Shown: piece after piece, positions 32,560-41,375 of the stretch | Layout of the letters: each line of letters opens with the position of its first letter | How positions within the stretch are numbered: the stretch's first letter is position 1 | Source: Streptomyces sp. NBC_00286 | GTDB lineage: Bacteria > Actinomycetota > Actinomycetes > Streptomycetales > Streptomycetaceae | Length of the DNA stretch: 64,000 nt | Assembly (NCBI RefSeq): GCF_036173125.1 | Contig: NZ_CP108054.1 | Location: 9,369,501 to 9,433,500 of the forward strand | Direction of reading: 5' to 3' | Position numbers and translations under genes: made by a program | The notes under the pieces: model-generated | Told to the model about the DNA's origin: nothing | Seen by the model: only the letters and a program-made list of their open reading frames with translations | The model's database searches: none

Positions 32560-34206
32560 TCAGCCCTTCGTTCCGAGGTCGGCGGCCCAGGGGTAGTACA
32601 GCGACACCATGGACGCGGGCGGGCCGGTGTACTTCTCGCCGAGCACCAGCACCGACGGCACCTGCACCAGGGGAATCCACACGGCGGCGTCGGCGAACTT
32701 CGACTGCGCCTCGATGACGAGCTTCGCCCGCTCCTTGTCGTCGATCGTCTGCTGGGCCTTCTTGACGAGGGCGTCGTAGCCGCTGTCCGCGTAGCCGAGC
32801 CAGTTGTTGGCGCTGCCGGACATGCCGTTGTCGTAGAAGCCCACCGGGTCGGCCTTGGAGATGTACCAGTCGACCGCGATCAGGTCGAAGCCCTCCCGCG
32901 CCTTCGGGTCGGCGAAGAACTCGTCGTACTGACTCGGCGGCACGGTCTTCACAGTCACCTCGAGACCGATCTTCTGGGCCGCGCCGCGCACCGCGTTGGT
33001 GATGACCGTCTGGCTCTCGCCGCCGTCACTGGCCACGACGATCGGCTGCGCGGGCGCCCCGGCCTCCTCGACCAGCCTCTTGGCCTCGTCGATGTCGTCG
33101 GACGACGGCGACGCCGCGTACGCGGTCGACTTCTCCAGGTCCGTCTGCGCCTTCTGGAATGCGGCCTTTTCGTAACCCCATGCGCCGGGGCCGACGGGCG
33201 TCGCCCAGGGCTGGGCGAGTCCGCTGAATCCGGACTTGGCGATGCCCTCACGGTCCAGCGCCAGCGAGAGCGCCTTGCGCAGCCGGGTGTCCTTCAGCGC
33301 GCCGCTGTCGGTGGGGCTCAGCGACCAGGCGGTGGTGCTCTGCCCGTAGTAGGCGCGTACGCCCTTCTTCTCGGCCAGTACGGCGGCCGGACCCGTCGCG
33401 GTCAGATACGAGCCGTCGGCGGCGCCGGTGGAGACGGCGTTGACCAGCGCGCTGCCGGTCGCCCAGCGGAAGAGGACGTTCTTCGTCAGCGCCGGGCTGC
33501 TGTCGTCCCAGTAGTCCTCGTACCGCTCGATGGCGATGGAGGACCCGGAGTCCCAGCTCTTCAGCCGGTACGGTCCCGTGCAGGCGTCCGGCTGCCCAGG
33601 GGTGCCATAGTCGTCGCCCTGCTTCTCCACCGTCTCGCGGTCCATGATGATCCCGGCGTCGCCGGCCAGCGCCTTCATGAACAGGGCGCTGGGCTCCTTG
33701 AAGGTGACGGTGACCTCGGATGCGCCGGTCTTGGTGATCTCGTCGACGTCCTCGTACTCGTCCGACTCCGACATCTCCGGCTGCGCGTGCCGCTGCAGGC
33801 TCCACACCACGTCGTCGGCCGTCATGGGGGAGCCGTCGTGGAAGGTGACGCCGTCGCGGAGGGTGAGGACGAGCGTCCTGTCGTCGGTGTACTCGGCCTT
33901 CGACGCGAGCTGCGGCTGGGTGGTGAGGTCGGGCTGGAGCTGGAACAGCCGCTCGCAGACGTTGGCCAGCACCGTCCGTCCGCTGGTGGTGCCCTGCCGG
34001 TCCAGGTCCAGCGAACCGGGCTCCTGCTCCACCAGCCAGTTCACCGAGGCGGCCTCGCCGGACGCCTTGGCTGTGGTGTTGGTGAGCTTGAGTTCGGCGG
34101 CGTCGGCGGTCGCGCCGCCCGTCCCGGTGGAGGCGCCGGAGCATCCCGCGGTGAACAGCAGTGCTCCCGCGAGGCCGGCTGCGGCGGTACAGAGCTTGGT
34201 TCTCAT
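32560..34206 (-). CDS. ABC transporter substrate-binding lipoprotein, family 5
   Basis: 548 residues. Signal ends at the lipobox FTAGCSG. Mature-domain landmarks: EPGSLDLDRQGTTSGRTVLA, LVLTLRDGVTFHDGSPMTAD and DACTGPYRLKSWDSGSSIAI. It delivers a peptide-like ligand to the DppBC permease. It sits just downstream of a C45 acyltransferase-like gene, so the ligand may be an N-acylated amino acid, peptide or beta-lactam-like amide; this is inference from the neighbour. Confidence 0.94.
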   Translation of the reverse strand: MRTKLCTAAAGLAGALLFTAGCSGASTGTGGATADAAELKLTNTTAKASGEAASVNWLVEQEPGSLDLDRQGTTSGRTVLANVCERLFQLQPDLTTQPQLASKAEYTDDRTLVLTLRDGVTFHDGSPMTADDVVWSLQRHAQPEMSESDEYEDVDEITKTGASEVTVTFKEPSALFMKALAGDAGIIMDRETVEKQGDDYGTPGQPDACTGPYRLKSWDSGSSIAIERYEDYWDDSSPALTKNVLFRWATGSALVNAVSTGAADGSYLTATGPAAVLAEKKGVRAYYGQSTTAWSLSPTDSGALKDTRLRKALSLALDREGIAKSGFSGLAQPWATPVGPGAWGYEKAAFQKAQTDLEKSTAYAASPSSDDIDEAKRLVEEAGAPAQPIVVASDGGESQTVITNAVRGAAQKIGLEVTVKTVPPSQYDEFFADPKAREGFDLIAVDWYISKADPVGFYDNGMSGSANNWLGYADSGYDALVKKAQQTIDDKERAKLVIEAQSKFADAAVWIPLVQVPSVLVLGEKYTGPPASMVSLYYPWAADLGTKG

Positions 34207-34292
34207 AGCAGGCTCTTCCTGGTGGTTCGAGGGGTGAGGAGGCGGCGTCAGCGCGGTGGGGGAGCGTTATGCGTCGCGGGGTTGAGGGTGCG

Positions 34293-35465
34293 TCAGTTCG
34301 GTGCGTGCGGGCCGTCGTAGAGGTTCCAGGGCAGGTACTGGTACTCGTGGTCGCAGGGGGTGCCCGGGGTTACGTGGTAGTCGCCGGTGGTCAGGTCCAC
34401 GCAGGAGGACAGCAGCGTCGTCCACCGCTTGACCTCCGCCTGGCGCGGATCGGGATGGGTGCACAGGCCCTCGGGGTGACCGAGGTGGTCGGACATGGCC
34501 TGGCGGATCAGCTTGCGGGAGTCGTCGGGGGCGGTGGCTGTACGCAGTTGGCGCAGTCCGGCCTCGGCGCGGGGGACGCGGATCAGTGAATCGGAGGACG
34601 CGGGGCGGTAGCTGGCGGCGAGCTGGACGGGTACGTCGGCCTGGTAGTGGTTGCCGTGCACGAGCAGGCCGTCGGCCGGATACAGCCAGCCGTGCGCGCC
34701 GGGGGTGGTCTCCAGGTCGACGGCGAAGCCTTCGCGGCAGGTCAGCAGGGCGTTGCTGGCGATATGGCCGCGGGTGCGGCACAGCACCTCGACTGCCTCG
34801 CTGATCGACTCGCTGTCCAGGACGCGGCGGCGGATCACGGTCTGGGGGAGGCCCACGGCGTCGTCGAAACGGCCGCCGAGACCGTTGGCGTTGAGGGCGA
34901 TACCCGCGGAGTTGGCGCCCTGGCGGCCGATCTGGCCCGCCTCGACCTGCATGATCACCGTGGGGCGCGGAGGCTGGACGATCCGCAGCATCACGAGGGT
35001 GTCCGCGGTGCCCGCCCGCCAGTCCCAGTTCTGGCCGCAGTACACGTGCCCGTCACCGCTGGCCTCGCCCATGACAGCGAAGGACGTACAGCCGTCGGCC
35101 GTGCCCTTCTCTTCCACGGCGTCCTCCGTGGAGTCGTCCCGGCCGCGCATCCTGGCGAAGGTCTCGTCGTAGATGATCTCGCCCCGGGCGTTCAACGCGA
35201 GCACGTCCAGCAGCCCGACCCCGGCGCCCTCGGCGATCCCGCTCATCTCCTCGACGAGATCGGGGGCGTACGCGCGCACCGGCTCCAGCCAGCGCTCGGC
35301 CCGCGCGGTGACCTGCTCCCAGGTGAGCCCCGACGACTGGCCGAAGGCTTCCTGGTAGTAGGCGAGCGCGGCGCCGAGTCTGCCGCGCACGGCCTCGCCG
35401 TACTGACGGCCGCGCTCGACGGGCGTACCGGAGATCTCGACGATCGGGATGGCGCTGGCTGTCAT
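34293..35465 (-). CDS. C45-family Ntn hydrolase/acyltransferase (penicillin AAT-like)
   Basis: 390 residues. N-terminal IPIVEISGTPVERGRQYGEA is the family start. The Gly-Cys autoprocessing site is in GTADGCTSFAVMG (Cys126 becomes the N-terminal nucleophile), followed by HVYCGQNWDWRAGTADTLVM, ANSAGIALNANGLGG and the C-terminal GDYHVTPGTPCDHEYQYLPW. The enzyme is unlikely to make penicillin here; members hydrolyse or exchange acyl groups on amides or peptides. No signal peptide, so a cytosolic enzyme acting on imported substrate. It is the first gene of the importer operon and is divergent from an RpiR regulator. Confidence 0.88.
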   Translation of the reverse strand: MTASAIPIVEISGTPVERGRQYGEAVRGRLGAALAYYQEAFGQSSGLTWEQVTARAERWLEPVRAYAPDLVEEMSGIAEGAGVGLLDVLALNARGEIIYDETFARMRGRDDSTEDAVEEKGTADGCTSFAVMGEASGDGHVYCGQNWDWRAGTADTLVMLRIVQPPRPTVIMQVEAGQIGRQGANSAGIALNANGLGGRFDDAVGLPQTVIRRRVLDSESISEAVEVLCRTRGHIASNALLTCREGFAVDLETTPGAHGWLYPADGLLVHGNHYQADVPVQLAASYRPASSDSLIRVPRAEAGLRQLRTATAPDDSRKLIRQAMSDHLGHPEGLCTHPDPRQAEVKRWTTLLSSCVDLTTGDYHVTPGTPCDHEYQYLPWNLYDGPHAPN

Positions 35466-35560
35466 GCCTCTCCTGTGCTCTGCGACTGACGCTCTGGGCT
35501 GTCGTTCTGGGACTGTGCTCTGCGACGTGAGTGATCCAAGGGCCCGGGCCCACGGCGGCC

Positions 35561-35657
35561 TGTAATGTGCGTTTCAGGATCCGGAGCTTCTGAAATGATG
35601 GCACCAGGTTAGTAATGGACGCTACGAGGAAGTCAATAGCTGTAATGAGCGAAACAG
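35561..35657. promoter_or_regulatory. Operator-like repeats in the C45/RpiR divergent region
   Basis: TTTCAG (35572-35577) and CTGAAA (35590-35595) form an inverted repeat with a 12-base spacer. The segment TGTAATGTGCGTTTCAG (35561-35577) recurs in related form as TGTAATGAGCGAAACAG (35641-35657) around the alternative RpiR start. RpiR dimers bind such spaced inverted repeats, so autoregulation plus control of the importer is likely. Confidence 0.5.
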
Positions 35658-36547
35658 AAGACGTAACCGGAGCGACACGACTCCACGCCACGATTCGCGA
35701 CCTGTGGGGGGAGTTGTCCGCCTCCGAGCGCGTGGTGGCCCAGTACCTGGCGAGCACGCCGCCGGAGCACCTGCTGTTCGCCAGCGCGCAGGAGCTGGGC
35801 ACGGCGAGCGGCACCAGCAACGCCACCGTCGTACGGGCCCTGCAGCGCCTCGGCTACACCGGACTGCCCGCGCTCAAGCGGGAACTCGCCGCCGACTTCA
35901 CCTCCGCGACCGCCCCCGAGGAGCGGCTCAAGCAGCGCATCGCCCATGTCGGCCACGACCTGGAGCAGATCAAGGACCGCGTCTTCGACGAGGCAGCCGA
36001 GCGTCTCGAACAGTGCCGCAGGCTGCTGGAGACGGACGTATTCAAGCAGGCGGTCCAGATTCTGGCCGACGCGCGCGAAGTGGTCGCGTACGGCGTCGGC
36101 GCCTCCGAACTCGCCGCCCGCCACCTGGTGTTGAAGCTGCGCCGGGCCGGCCGTCGGGCACGCTTCGTCGGCGCCACCGGCTTCACGATGGCCGACGAAC
36201 TGCTGGACCTCGGCCGCGGCGACGCCGTGGTGATCCTCCAACCCGGCAGACTGCTACGGGAGTTCACCGTCCTCACCGAGCGGGCCCGGGCGGTAGGCGC
36301 GAGCGTCCTACTCGTCACCGACGAACCCACCAGCCCCCTCGCCGCCCGCGCCGACGTGGTGATCAGCGCGCCCCACACCCCGACTGGCATCACCGCCGAG
36401 TCCCTGACCGGCACGGTCATCATGGACACCCTCGTCCTGGCCCTCGCCTCACTGGACGAACACCGGGCCGTCGAGACCTCCCACCAACTCACCGTCCTGC
36501 GCGGCCAGTTGCTCGACCCCACCGAGCCACGGCCGCGCAAGAACTGA
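35615..36547 (+). CDS. RpiR/MurR-family regulator with SIS domain
   Basis: 310 residues from ATG 35615; ATG 35645 (MSETED) is also possible. Residues ~20-95 are the RpiR helix-turn-helix (LSASERVVAQYLASTPPEHL, ASAQELGTASGTSNATVVRA, LQRLGYTGLPALKREL). Residues ~130-270 form a SIS domain (AREVVAYGVGASELAARHLV, VILQPGRLLREFTVLTERAR, VGASVLLVTDEPTSPLAARA). SIS domains usually bind phosphosugars; pairing with a peptide importer and amidase suggests an amino-sugar or muropeptide-like signal. Control of the divergent operon is supported by the operator-like repeats upstream. Confidence 0.92.
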   Translation: MDATRKSIAVMSETEDVTGATRLHATIRDLWGELSASERVVAQYLASTPPEHLLFASAQELGTASGTSNATVVRALQRLGYTGLPALKRELAADFTSATAPEERLKQRIAHVGHDLEQIKDRVFDEAAERLEQCRRLLETDVFKQAVQILADAREVVAYGVGASELAARHLVLKLRRAGRRARFVGATGFTMADELLDLGRGDAVVILQPGRLLREFTVLTERARAVGASVLLVTDEPTSPLAARADVVISAPHTPTGITAESLTGTVIMDTLVLALASLDEHRAVETSHQLTVLRGQLLDPTEPRPRKN

Positions 36548-36576
36548 CGTCGAACTCACGCGAATCGGAACCGCCC

Positions 36577-36696
36577 ATGCATCAAGCACCGCCGCCCGCC
36601 TGGCCGGGCGGCGCACATTGCGCCGCCATGCTCAGCTTCGACCTGGACGGCCCCACCCTGTGGCTCGACCGCGTTGTCGCGTCGATCGCCCCGTGA
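36577..36696 (+). pseudogene. Polysaccharide deacetylase, 5' fragment
   Basis: 39 codons from ATG 36577: MHQAPPPAWPGGAHCAAM, then LSFDLDGPTLWL, and a stop at 36694. The piece PGGxxCAAMLSFDLDGxT is the start of polysaccharide deacetylases of the PuuE/PgdA group, where the Asp pair binds metal. The remaining ~250 residues, including the metal histidines, are absent, and the sequence runs into the end of the convergent GntR gene. A truncated remnant. Confidence 0.6.
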
Positions 36697-36735
36697 TGGG
36701 CGCCGCGAGGTACGCCTGCCGACGGCCGAGTGCCA

Positions 36736-37470
36736 TCAGCTCAGGGCGCCGTCAGCCTCGCCGCTCTTCTCCCGGCCCCGGGCGCCCTCCTCCACCGGAG
36801 GCATGAAGGCACGCAGCCACCGCTCCGTCTGGGTGACGTGGGCCTCGGCCGCGCCCGCGGCGGAGCCAGGGTCGCGGTCGGCGATCGCGGTGGCCAGTAC
36901 GCGGTGGTCCGCGTCGCTCTTGCGCCGCAGCTCGGGGCCCTCGGGGAGGGTGAAGACCTGGTACTTGCGGGAGCGGGCGCGGAAGACCGCGAGCAGGGAG
37001 GCGAGGGTGGGGTTTTCGGCGGCCCGGGCGATCTCCGCGTGGAAGCGGTGGTCGAGCTCCGAGGCCTCGGCGGGGTCGTCGGTGGCCTCCATGGCCTCGA
37101 TGAGCGAGAAGAGCGTCCGCACGGTCTCGGGGGTTCGGCGCGCGGCGGCCTTGGCCGCGACATGAGCCTCCAGGACCCGCCGGATCTCGTACACCTCCAA
37201 CAGGCCGGGCAGCGGCAGAAGTTCGAGGGTCAGCGAAAGGCTGCCGATGATGTCCTCCGGCCTGAGCTGGGAGACGTAGGTACCCGAGCCGTGCCGCGGC
37301 TCGACCACTCCCAGGGCCGCGAGCATCCGCACGGCCTCACGCAACGATCCCCGCGAGACGCCGAGTTCCTCGCCGAGCTCGGCCTCGGGCGGAATGCGCT
37401 CGCCCGCACCGAGACGTCCCGTCGCGATCATGTGTCGTAGGCCGTGGAACGCCTTGTCGACTGCGGACAT
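36736..37470 (-). CDS. GntR-family regulator, FadR/FCD subgroup
   Basis: 244 residues from ATG 37470 with GGGAGGAG upstream. Winged helix: HGLRHMIATGRLGAGERIPP, EAELGEELGVSRGSLREAVR, MLAALGVVEPRHGSGTYVS. The FCD ligand domain follows (LLPLPGLLEVYEIRRVLEAH, ASELDHRFHAEIARAAENPT, SDADHRVLATAIADRD), with the Asp/His metal ligands expected. FCD regulators sense carboxylates or amino-acid-like ligands. It is divergent from the PLP enzyme/sugar-importer operon, and strong inverted repeats fill the shared promoter region. Confidence 0.92.
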   Translation of the reverse strand: MSAVDKAFHGLRHMIATGRLGAGERIPPEAELGEELGVSRGSLREAVRMLAALGVVEPRHGSGTYVSQLRPEDIIGSLSLTLELLPLPGLLEVYEIRRVLEAHVAAKAAARRTPETVRTLFSLIEAMEATDDPAEASELDHRFHAEIARAAENPTLASLLAVFRARSRKYQVFTLPEGPELRRKSDADHRVLATAIADRDPGSAAGAAEAHVTQTERWLRAFMPPVEEGARGREKSGEADGALS

Positions 37471-37536
37471 TCGACTCCTCCCTGACGGGCCGGCGGCATC
37501 ACCGAAGCCCTCGTGCACTGTACCGAGTCATCCCGA

Positions 37537-37581
37537 GTCATCAGATGTCTTGTATGTATCGGCCAGGATTCATCTGATGAC
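37537..37581. promoter_or_regulatory. Inverted repeats in the GntR/aminotransferase promoter region
   Basis: GTCATCAGATG (37537-37547) is exactly matched by CATCTGATGAC (37571-37581) across 23 bases, and CAGAC-ACT-GTCTG (37659-37671) is a second palindrome, 38 bp before the 37710 start. ATCAGATGTCT-like words recur, as in CTGATGTCT at 37669-37677. These are good candidate sites for the FCD regulator. Confidence 0.55.
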
Positions 37582-37709
37582 TTTCCCTTGCATTGGCCTT
37601 GCAGGCGCGAAAATGCCATGCCAGGATGCCGAGTCATCATACGTCTCTGGAAGAAATTCAGACACTGTCTGATGTCTCGGGCACTCAGGCCGGGCAGATA
37701 TGGAGTGAT

Positions 37710-38951
37710 GTGAGCGAGACCGAGGTCACCACCGCCCCGCGCCCCCTCCTGCTGGCCGACGGCCGACCCGCCGCCCGGGCGTGGTCGCTGGACCCCGCGA
37801 TGAAGCACCTGAACCATGGCTCGTTCGGGGCGGTCCCCTCGGTGGCGCAGGAGCGGCAGAACCAGCTGCGTGCGGAAATGGAGCGCTCCCCGGTGGTGTG
37901 GTTCCCGGCGCTGCCGCAGCGGATCGCCGCCACCCGGGTCGAACTCGCCGCCTTCCTGCGGGTCGCCCCGGACGACCTCGCCCTGGTGCCGAACGCGAGT
38001 GCCGGTGCCAGCGTCGTGTTCGCCGGCCTCTCCCGCCGCCGCGGTGGCGAGATCGTCGTCACCGATCACGGCTACGGGGCTGTGACCATGGGCGCCGAGC
38101 GGTTGGCACGCCGCTGGGGCGGCCGGGTCCGCACCGCCCGGGTGCCGCTGGACGCGGACGAGGAGCAGGCGTACGAGGCCGTGGCCGCCGAGATCGGCGA
38201 GGCCACAGATCTGGTCGTCCTCGACCACATCACCTCGGCGACCGCACGCCGGATGCCGGTGGAGCGGATCGGCGCGGAGGCCCGGCGGCGCGACATCCCG
38301 CTTCTCGTCGACGGCGCCCATGCCCCCGGTCTGATCGCCGCCCCCCTCGACGGTGTCACGTGCGACTTCTGGGCCGGAAACCTGCACAAGTGGGGCTGCG
38401 CACCGCGCGGCACCGCCGCGCTGGTCGCCCGCGGCCCGCGGCGCGAGCAGCTCTACCCCCTGATCGACTCGTGGGGCGTCGCCGATCCGTATCCCGACCG
38501 CTTCGACCAGCAGGGAACCGTGGACCTCACCAGCTATCTGGCGGCGCCGACGGCTCTGGACCTCATCGAGCGCACCTGGGGCTGGGGGACCGCCCGCCAG
38601 TACATGGACGACCTGGTCGGCTACGCCGAGCGCGTCGTCGGCGCCGCCTTCGCCGAGCTCACCGGCGAACCCAGCGCCGTCGACGTGGGCATGCCGGTGC
38701 CCGGAATGCGTCTGGTGCGGCTGCCGGCGGGGCTGGGCGCCAGCCGCGTCGAGGCCGACGCGCTGCGCGACCGGGCCGCCCGGGAGCTGGGCGTGGAGAC
38801 GGCCTTCACCAGCTTCGGCGGCACCGGTTACCTGCGGCTGTCCGCGCACGTCTACAACACCGCCGCCGACTACGAGTACTTCGCCGAGGACTGCGTCCCC
38901 GTCCTTTGCGAGTGGGCCCGCGCGGCCCGCGAACACCCCGCCGCGCCGTAG
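37710..38951 (+). CDS. Class V aminotransferase-fold PLP enzyme, isopenicillin-N-epimerase-like
   Basis: 413 residues from GTG 37710; GGAG lies six bases upstream and a longer frame lacks coding character. Family marks: AMKHLNHGSFGAVPSVAQER, the VPNASAGASVVF PLP-phosphate region, VVLDHITSATARRMPVERI, DGAHAPGLI and the lysine in WAGNLHKWGCAPRG (Lys227). CefD-like proteins include many catabolic epimerases, lyases and desulfurases, and no beta-lactam genes are near, so the reaction is unknown. It heads an operon with a sugar-type importer 73 bp downstream and is divergent from the FCD regulator. Confidence 0.9.
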   Translation: MSETEVTTAPRPLLLADGRPAARAWSLDPAMKHLNHGSFGAVPSVAQERQNQLRAEMERSPVVWFPALPQRIAATRVELAAFLRVAPDDLALVPNASAGASVVFAGLSRRRGGEIVVTDHGYGAVTMGAERLARRWGGRVRTARVPLDADEEQAYEAVAAEIGEATDLVVLDHITSATARRMPVERIGAEARRRDIPLLVDGAHAPGLIAAPLDGVTCDFWAGNLHKWGCAPRGTAALVARGPRREQLYPLIDSWGVADPYPDRFDQQGTVDLTSYLAAPTALDLIERTWGWGTARQYMDDLVGYAERVVGAAFAELTGEPSAVDVGMPVPGMRLVRLPAGLGASRVEADALRDRAARELGVETAFTSFGGTGYLRLSAHVYNTAADYEYFAEDCVPVLCEWARAAREHPAAP

Positions 38952-39024
38952 CGGCGCGGCACCGCGAAACCCCCGCCCCGAAGCCGCCGCCGGCGCGGCC
39001 GCATCCAAGGAAGAGGTCGGCACG

Positions 39025-40329
39025 ATGAGAAGAAGGACGGTAGCTCTCGCCCTCGGCACAGTCGCCACGATGATACTGACTGGCTGCTCCGCCATGAGCG
39101 GCGATGGTGGTGGCGGAACGGTCACCCTCAACATGGTCGAGAGCCTGACGAACCCCGCCCGCACGGATCTGCTGAAGGACCTCATAGCGGACTTCGAACA
39201 GCAGAACCCCAAGATCAAGGTCAATCTGGTCTCGCCGCCCACCGAGCAGGCCGACCAGAAGATCCAGCAGATGCTCCAGTCCGGCAGTGGCGTGGACACC
39301 CTCGAAGTGCGGGACACCACCGTGGGCCCGTGGTCGAACAACGGCTGGCTCTACGACATGAAGAAGGACCTCACCGGCTGGAAGGGCTGGGAGGCCATGA
39401 CGGAGAACGCCGTCAAGGCCTCCCAGGACGCCGACGGCGAGACCTACTTCGTCCCGTACGGCTTCTACGGCCTGAGCGTCTTCTACCGCACCGACCTGAT
39501 CAAGGAGGCCGGCTTCAGCGCGCCGCCGGCCACCTGGGACGAGCTGCTGAAGCAGGCCTCCGCCATCCACGACCCGGGGAAGCGCCGCTACGGGTATGCC
39601 TTCCGCGGCGGGGCCAACGCCAACGGCAACGCCACCGCCGTCATCGAGGCGTACGTCGCCGACGAGATCGACCCCGCCAACGGCTTCAAGCTGAAGGACG
39701 GCAGCACGATCTTCTCCGTGCCCGAAGCCCTCGACGCCATGGAGACCTACCTCAAGCTCTTCAAGCAGGCGTCCCCGAAGTCGTCCGTGTCCTGGGGCTA
39801 TCCGGAGATGGTCGAGGGCTTCGCCAACGGCTCCACGGCCTTCCTGCTCCAGGATCCCGAAGTGATCGCCACCGTCTCGGAGTCCAAGGCGATCGCGAAG
39901 GACCAGTGGGACACCGCCCCGCTGGTGGCAGGCCCCAGCGGCAAGACCGTCCAGCCGCTGGCCACCGCGGGATGGGGCGTCGCGGACGGCAGCAAGAACA
40001 AGGCCGAGGCCGTCAAGCTGGTCGAGTTCCTCTCCGAGGGCGAGGCGTCGACGACCTTCACCAAGAAGAACAGCCTGGTGCCGATCCTCAAGTCGGCCAC
40101 CGAGGATCCGTTCTACAAGACCGGCCCCTGGTCCAGTTACGTCACCATGACGGAGCAGCCGGAGAAGTACCTCAACGTCAGTCAGCCGCGCGGCGTCGCC
40201 TGGTGGACCGAGTGGCAGCAGAAGGCCGACGCCGACGTGCAGAAGATGGTGCTCGGCAAGCTGACGCCCAAGGCGCTGCTGGCCGGCTGGGACGCGTACT
40301 GGACCGAGAAGTGGCAGCAGGAGGGCTAG
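39025..40329 (+). CDS. ABC sugar transporter substrate-binding lipoprotein (family 1)
   Basis: 434 residues from an ATG with AGGAAGAGG upstream. Lipobox ILTGCSA. Mature sequence LNMVESLTNPARTDLLKDLI, FEQQNPKIKVNLVSPPTEQA, YDMKKDLTGWKGWEAM and FVPYGFYGLSVFYRTDLIKE is typical CUT1 carbohydrate receptor. Together with the two following permeases it forms a sugar importer without its own ATPase, as is usual in Streptomyces where MsiK serves many systems. Ligand unknown. Confidence 0.94.
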   Translation: MRRRTVALALGTVATMILTGCSAMSGDGGGGTVTLNMVESLTNPARTDLLKDLIADFEQQNPKIKVNLVSPPTEQADQKIQQMLQSGSGVDTLEVRDTTVGPWSNNGWLYDMKKDLTGWKGWEAMTENAVKASQDADGETYFVPYGFYGLSVFYRTDLIKEAGFSAPPATWDELLKQASAIHDPGKRRYGYAFRGGANANGNATAVIEAYVADEIDPANGFKLKDGSTIFSVPEALDAMETYLKLFKQASPKSSVSWGYPEMVEGFANGSTAFLLQDPEVIATVSESKAIAKDQWDTAPLVAGPSGKTVQPLATAGWGVADGSKNKAEAVKLVEFLSEGEASTTFTKKNSLVPILKSATEDPFYKTGPWSSYVTMTEQPEKYLNVSQPRGVAWWTEWQQKADADVQKMVLGKLTPKALLAGWDAYWTEKWQQEG

Positions 40330-40334
40330 GCAAA

Positions 40335-41375
40335 ATGCCGTCCGCGTCCGAAACGACGAGTTCGAGTACGAGTACAAGTGCGACGGAAACGGTGAAAACG
40401 GCGTCGGCGGGCTCCTCCCGGAACCGGAAGAGGGGAGGCCCGCCCGCCCGAGGCACCGAACGGGGCCGCCGCAAGCCGGAGTTCACCTCCCGGCGCGGGC
40501 TGCTCATCGCCGCCTTCATGGCCCCGGCCGCGATCTTCGTGGCGGTCTTCACGTACTACCCGATGATCGCCGGCAGCCAGATGGCCTTCCGCAACTGGAA
40601 TCTGACGGACCTGAGCGACACCTCCTGGGTGGGCCTGAAGAACTTCCGTGACGTCTTCGCCGACCCCGCCTGGGGCACCGTCCTCACCAACACCGCCGTG
40701 TGGGTGTTCGGTTCGATCGTGCCCCAGTTGGTGATCGGCTTCGCCCTCGCCCTGTGGCTGCGCCGGAAGTTCCGCTTCCGGGGCCTCTACCAGGCGCTGG
40801 TCTTCTTCCCCTGGGCGATCTCCGGATTCCTCATCGGCATCCTGTTCCGCTGGCTGTTCAACAGCGAGTTCGGCGTCGTCAACGACCTGCTCCAGAAGGC
40901 CGGGCTGATCGACGAGCCGGTCGCCTGGCTGGCCGACCCGAAGACCGCGATGTTCGCCGTCGTGGTCGCCAACGTCTGGTACGGGGTCACCTTCTTCACG
41001 ATCATGATCCTGGCCGCGCTGCAGTCCGTCCCCGAGGAGCTGTACGAGGCGGCGGCGCTCGACGGAGCCGGCAAGGTGCGCACGCTGTTCCAGATCACGA
41101 TCCCGTACATCAGGGTCACCCTCGCGCTGACCGTGCTGCTGCGGGTCATCTGGATCTTCAACTTCCCCGACCTGATCTTCGGAATGACCGGCGGCGGACC
41201 CAACAACGAGACGCACATCGTGACCACCTGGATGATCAAGATCACCCAGCAGGGCGACTACGGCAGGGCCTCCGCGCTCGGCCTCATCGTGGTCGCCACG
41301 CTGCTGGTGTTCGCGGTCTTCTTCCTCCTGGCCACGCGCGAGAAGCGGGACGACAAGCGAGAGGTGAAGCCGTGA
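40335..41375 (+). CDS. ABC sugar transporter permease (MalF/UgpA type)
   Basis: 346 residues. A Ser/Thr-rich, then basic cytosolic tail of ~55 residues precedes the first helix (GLLIAAFMAPAAIFVAVFTY). The permease sequence contains SQMAFRNWNLTDLSDTSWVG, RGLYQALVFFPWAISGFLIG and the EAA loop EELYEAAALDGAGKVRTLFQ. It starts five bases after the receptor stop, so expression is coupled, and its stop overlaps the next gene (GTGA). Confidence 0.94.
   Translation: MPSASETTSSSTSTSATETVKTASAGSSRNRKRGGPPARGTERGRRKPEFTSRRGLLIAAFMAPAAIFVAVFTYYPMIAGSQMAFRNWNLTDLSDTSWVGLKNFRDVFADPAWGTVLTNTAVWVFGSIVPQLVIGFALALWLRRKFRFRGLYQALVFFPWAISGFLIGILFRWLFNSEFGVVNDLLQKAGLIDEPVAWLADPKTAMFAVVVANVWYGVTFFTIMILAALQSVPEELYEAAALDGAGKVRTLFQITIPYIRVTLALTVLLRVIWIFNFPDLIFGMTGGGPNNETHIVTTWMIKITQQGDYGRASALGLIVVATLLVFAVFFLLATREKRDDKREVKP

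Noticed and set aside
34293..38951. A beta-lactam biosynthetic cluster
   Set aside because: AAT-like and epimerase-like genes are present but there is no ACV synthetase, IPN synthase or other pathway gene, and both sit in uptake operons.
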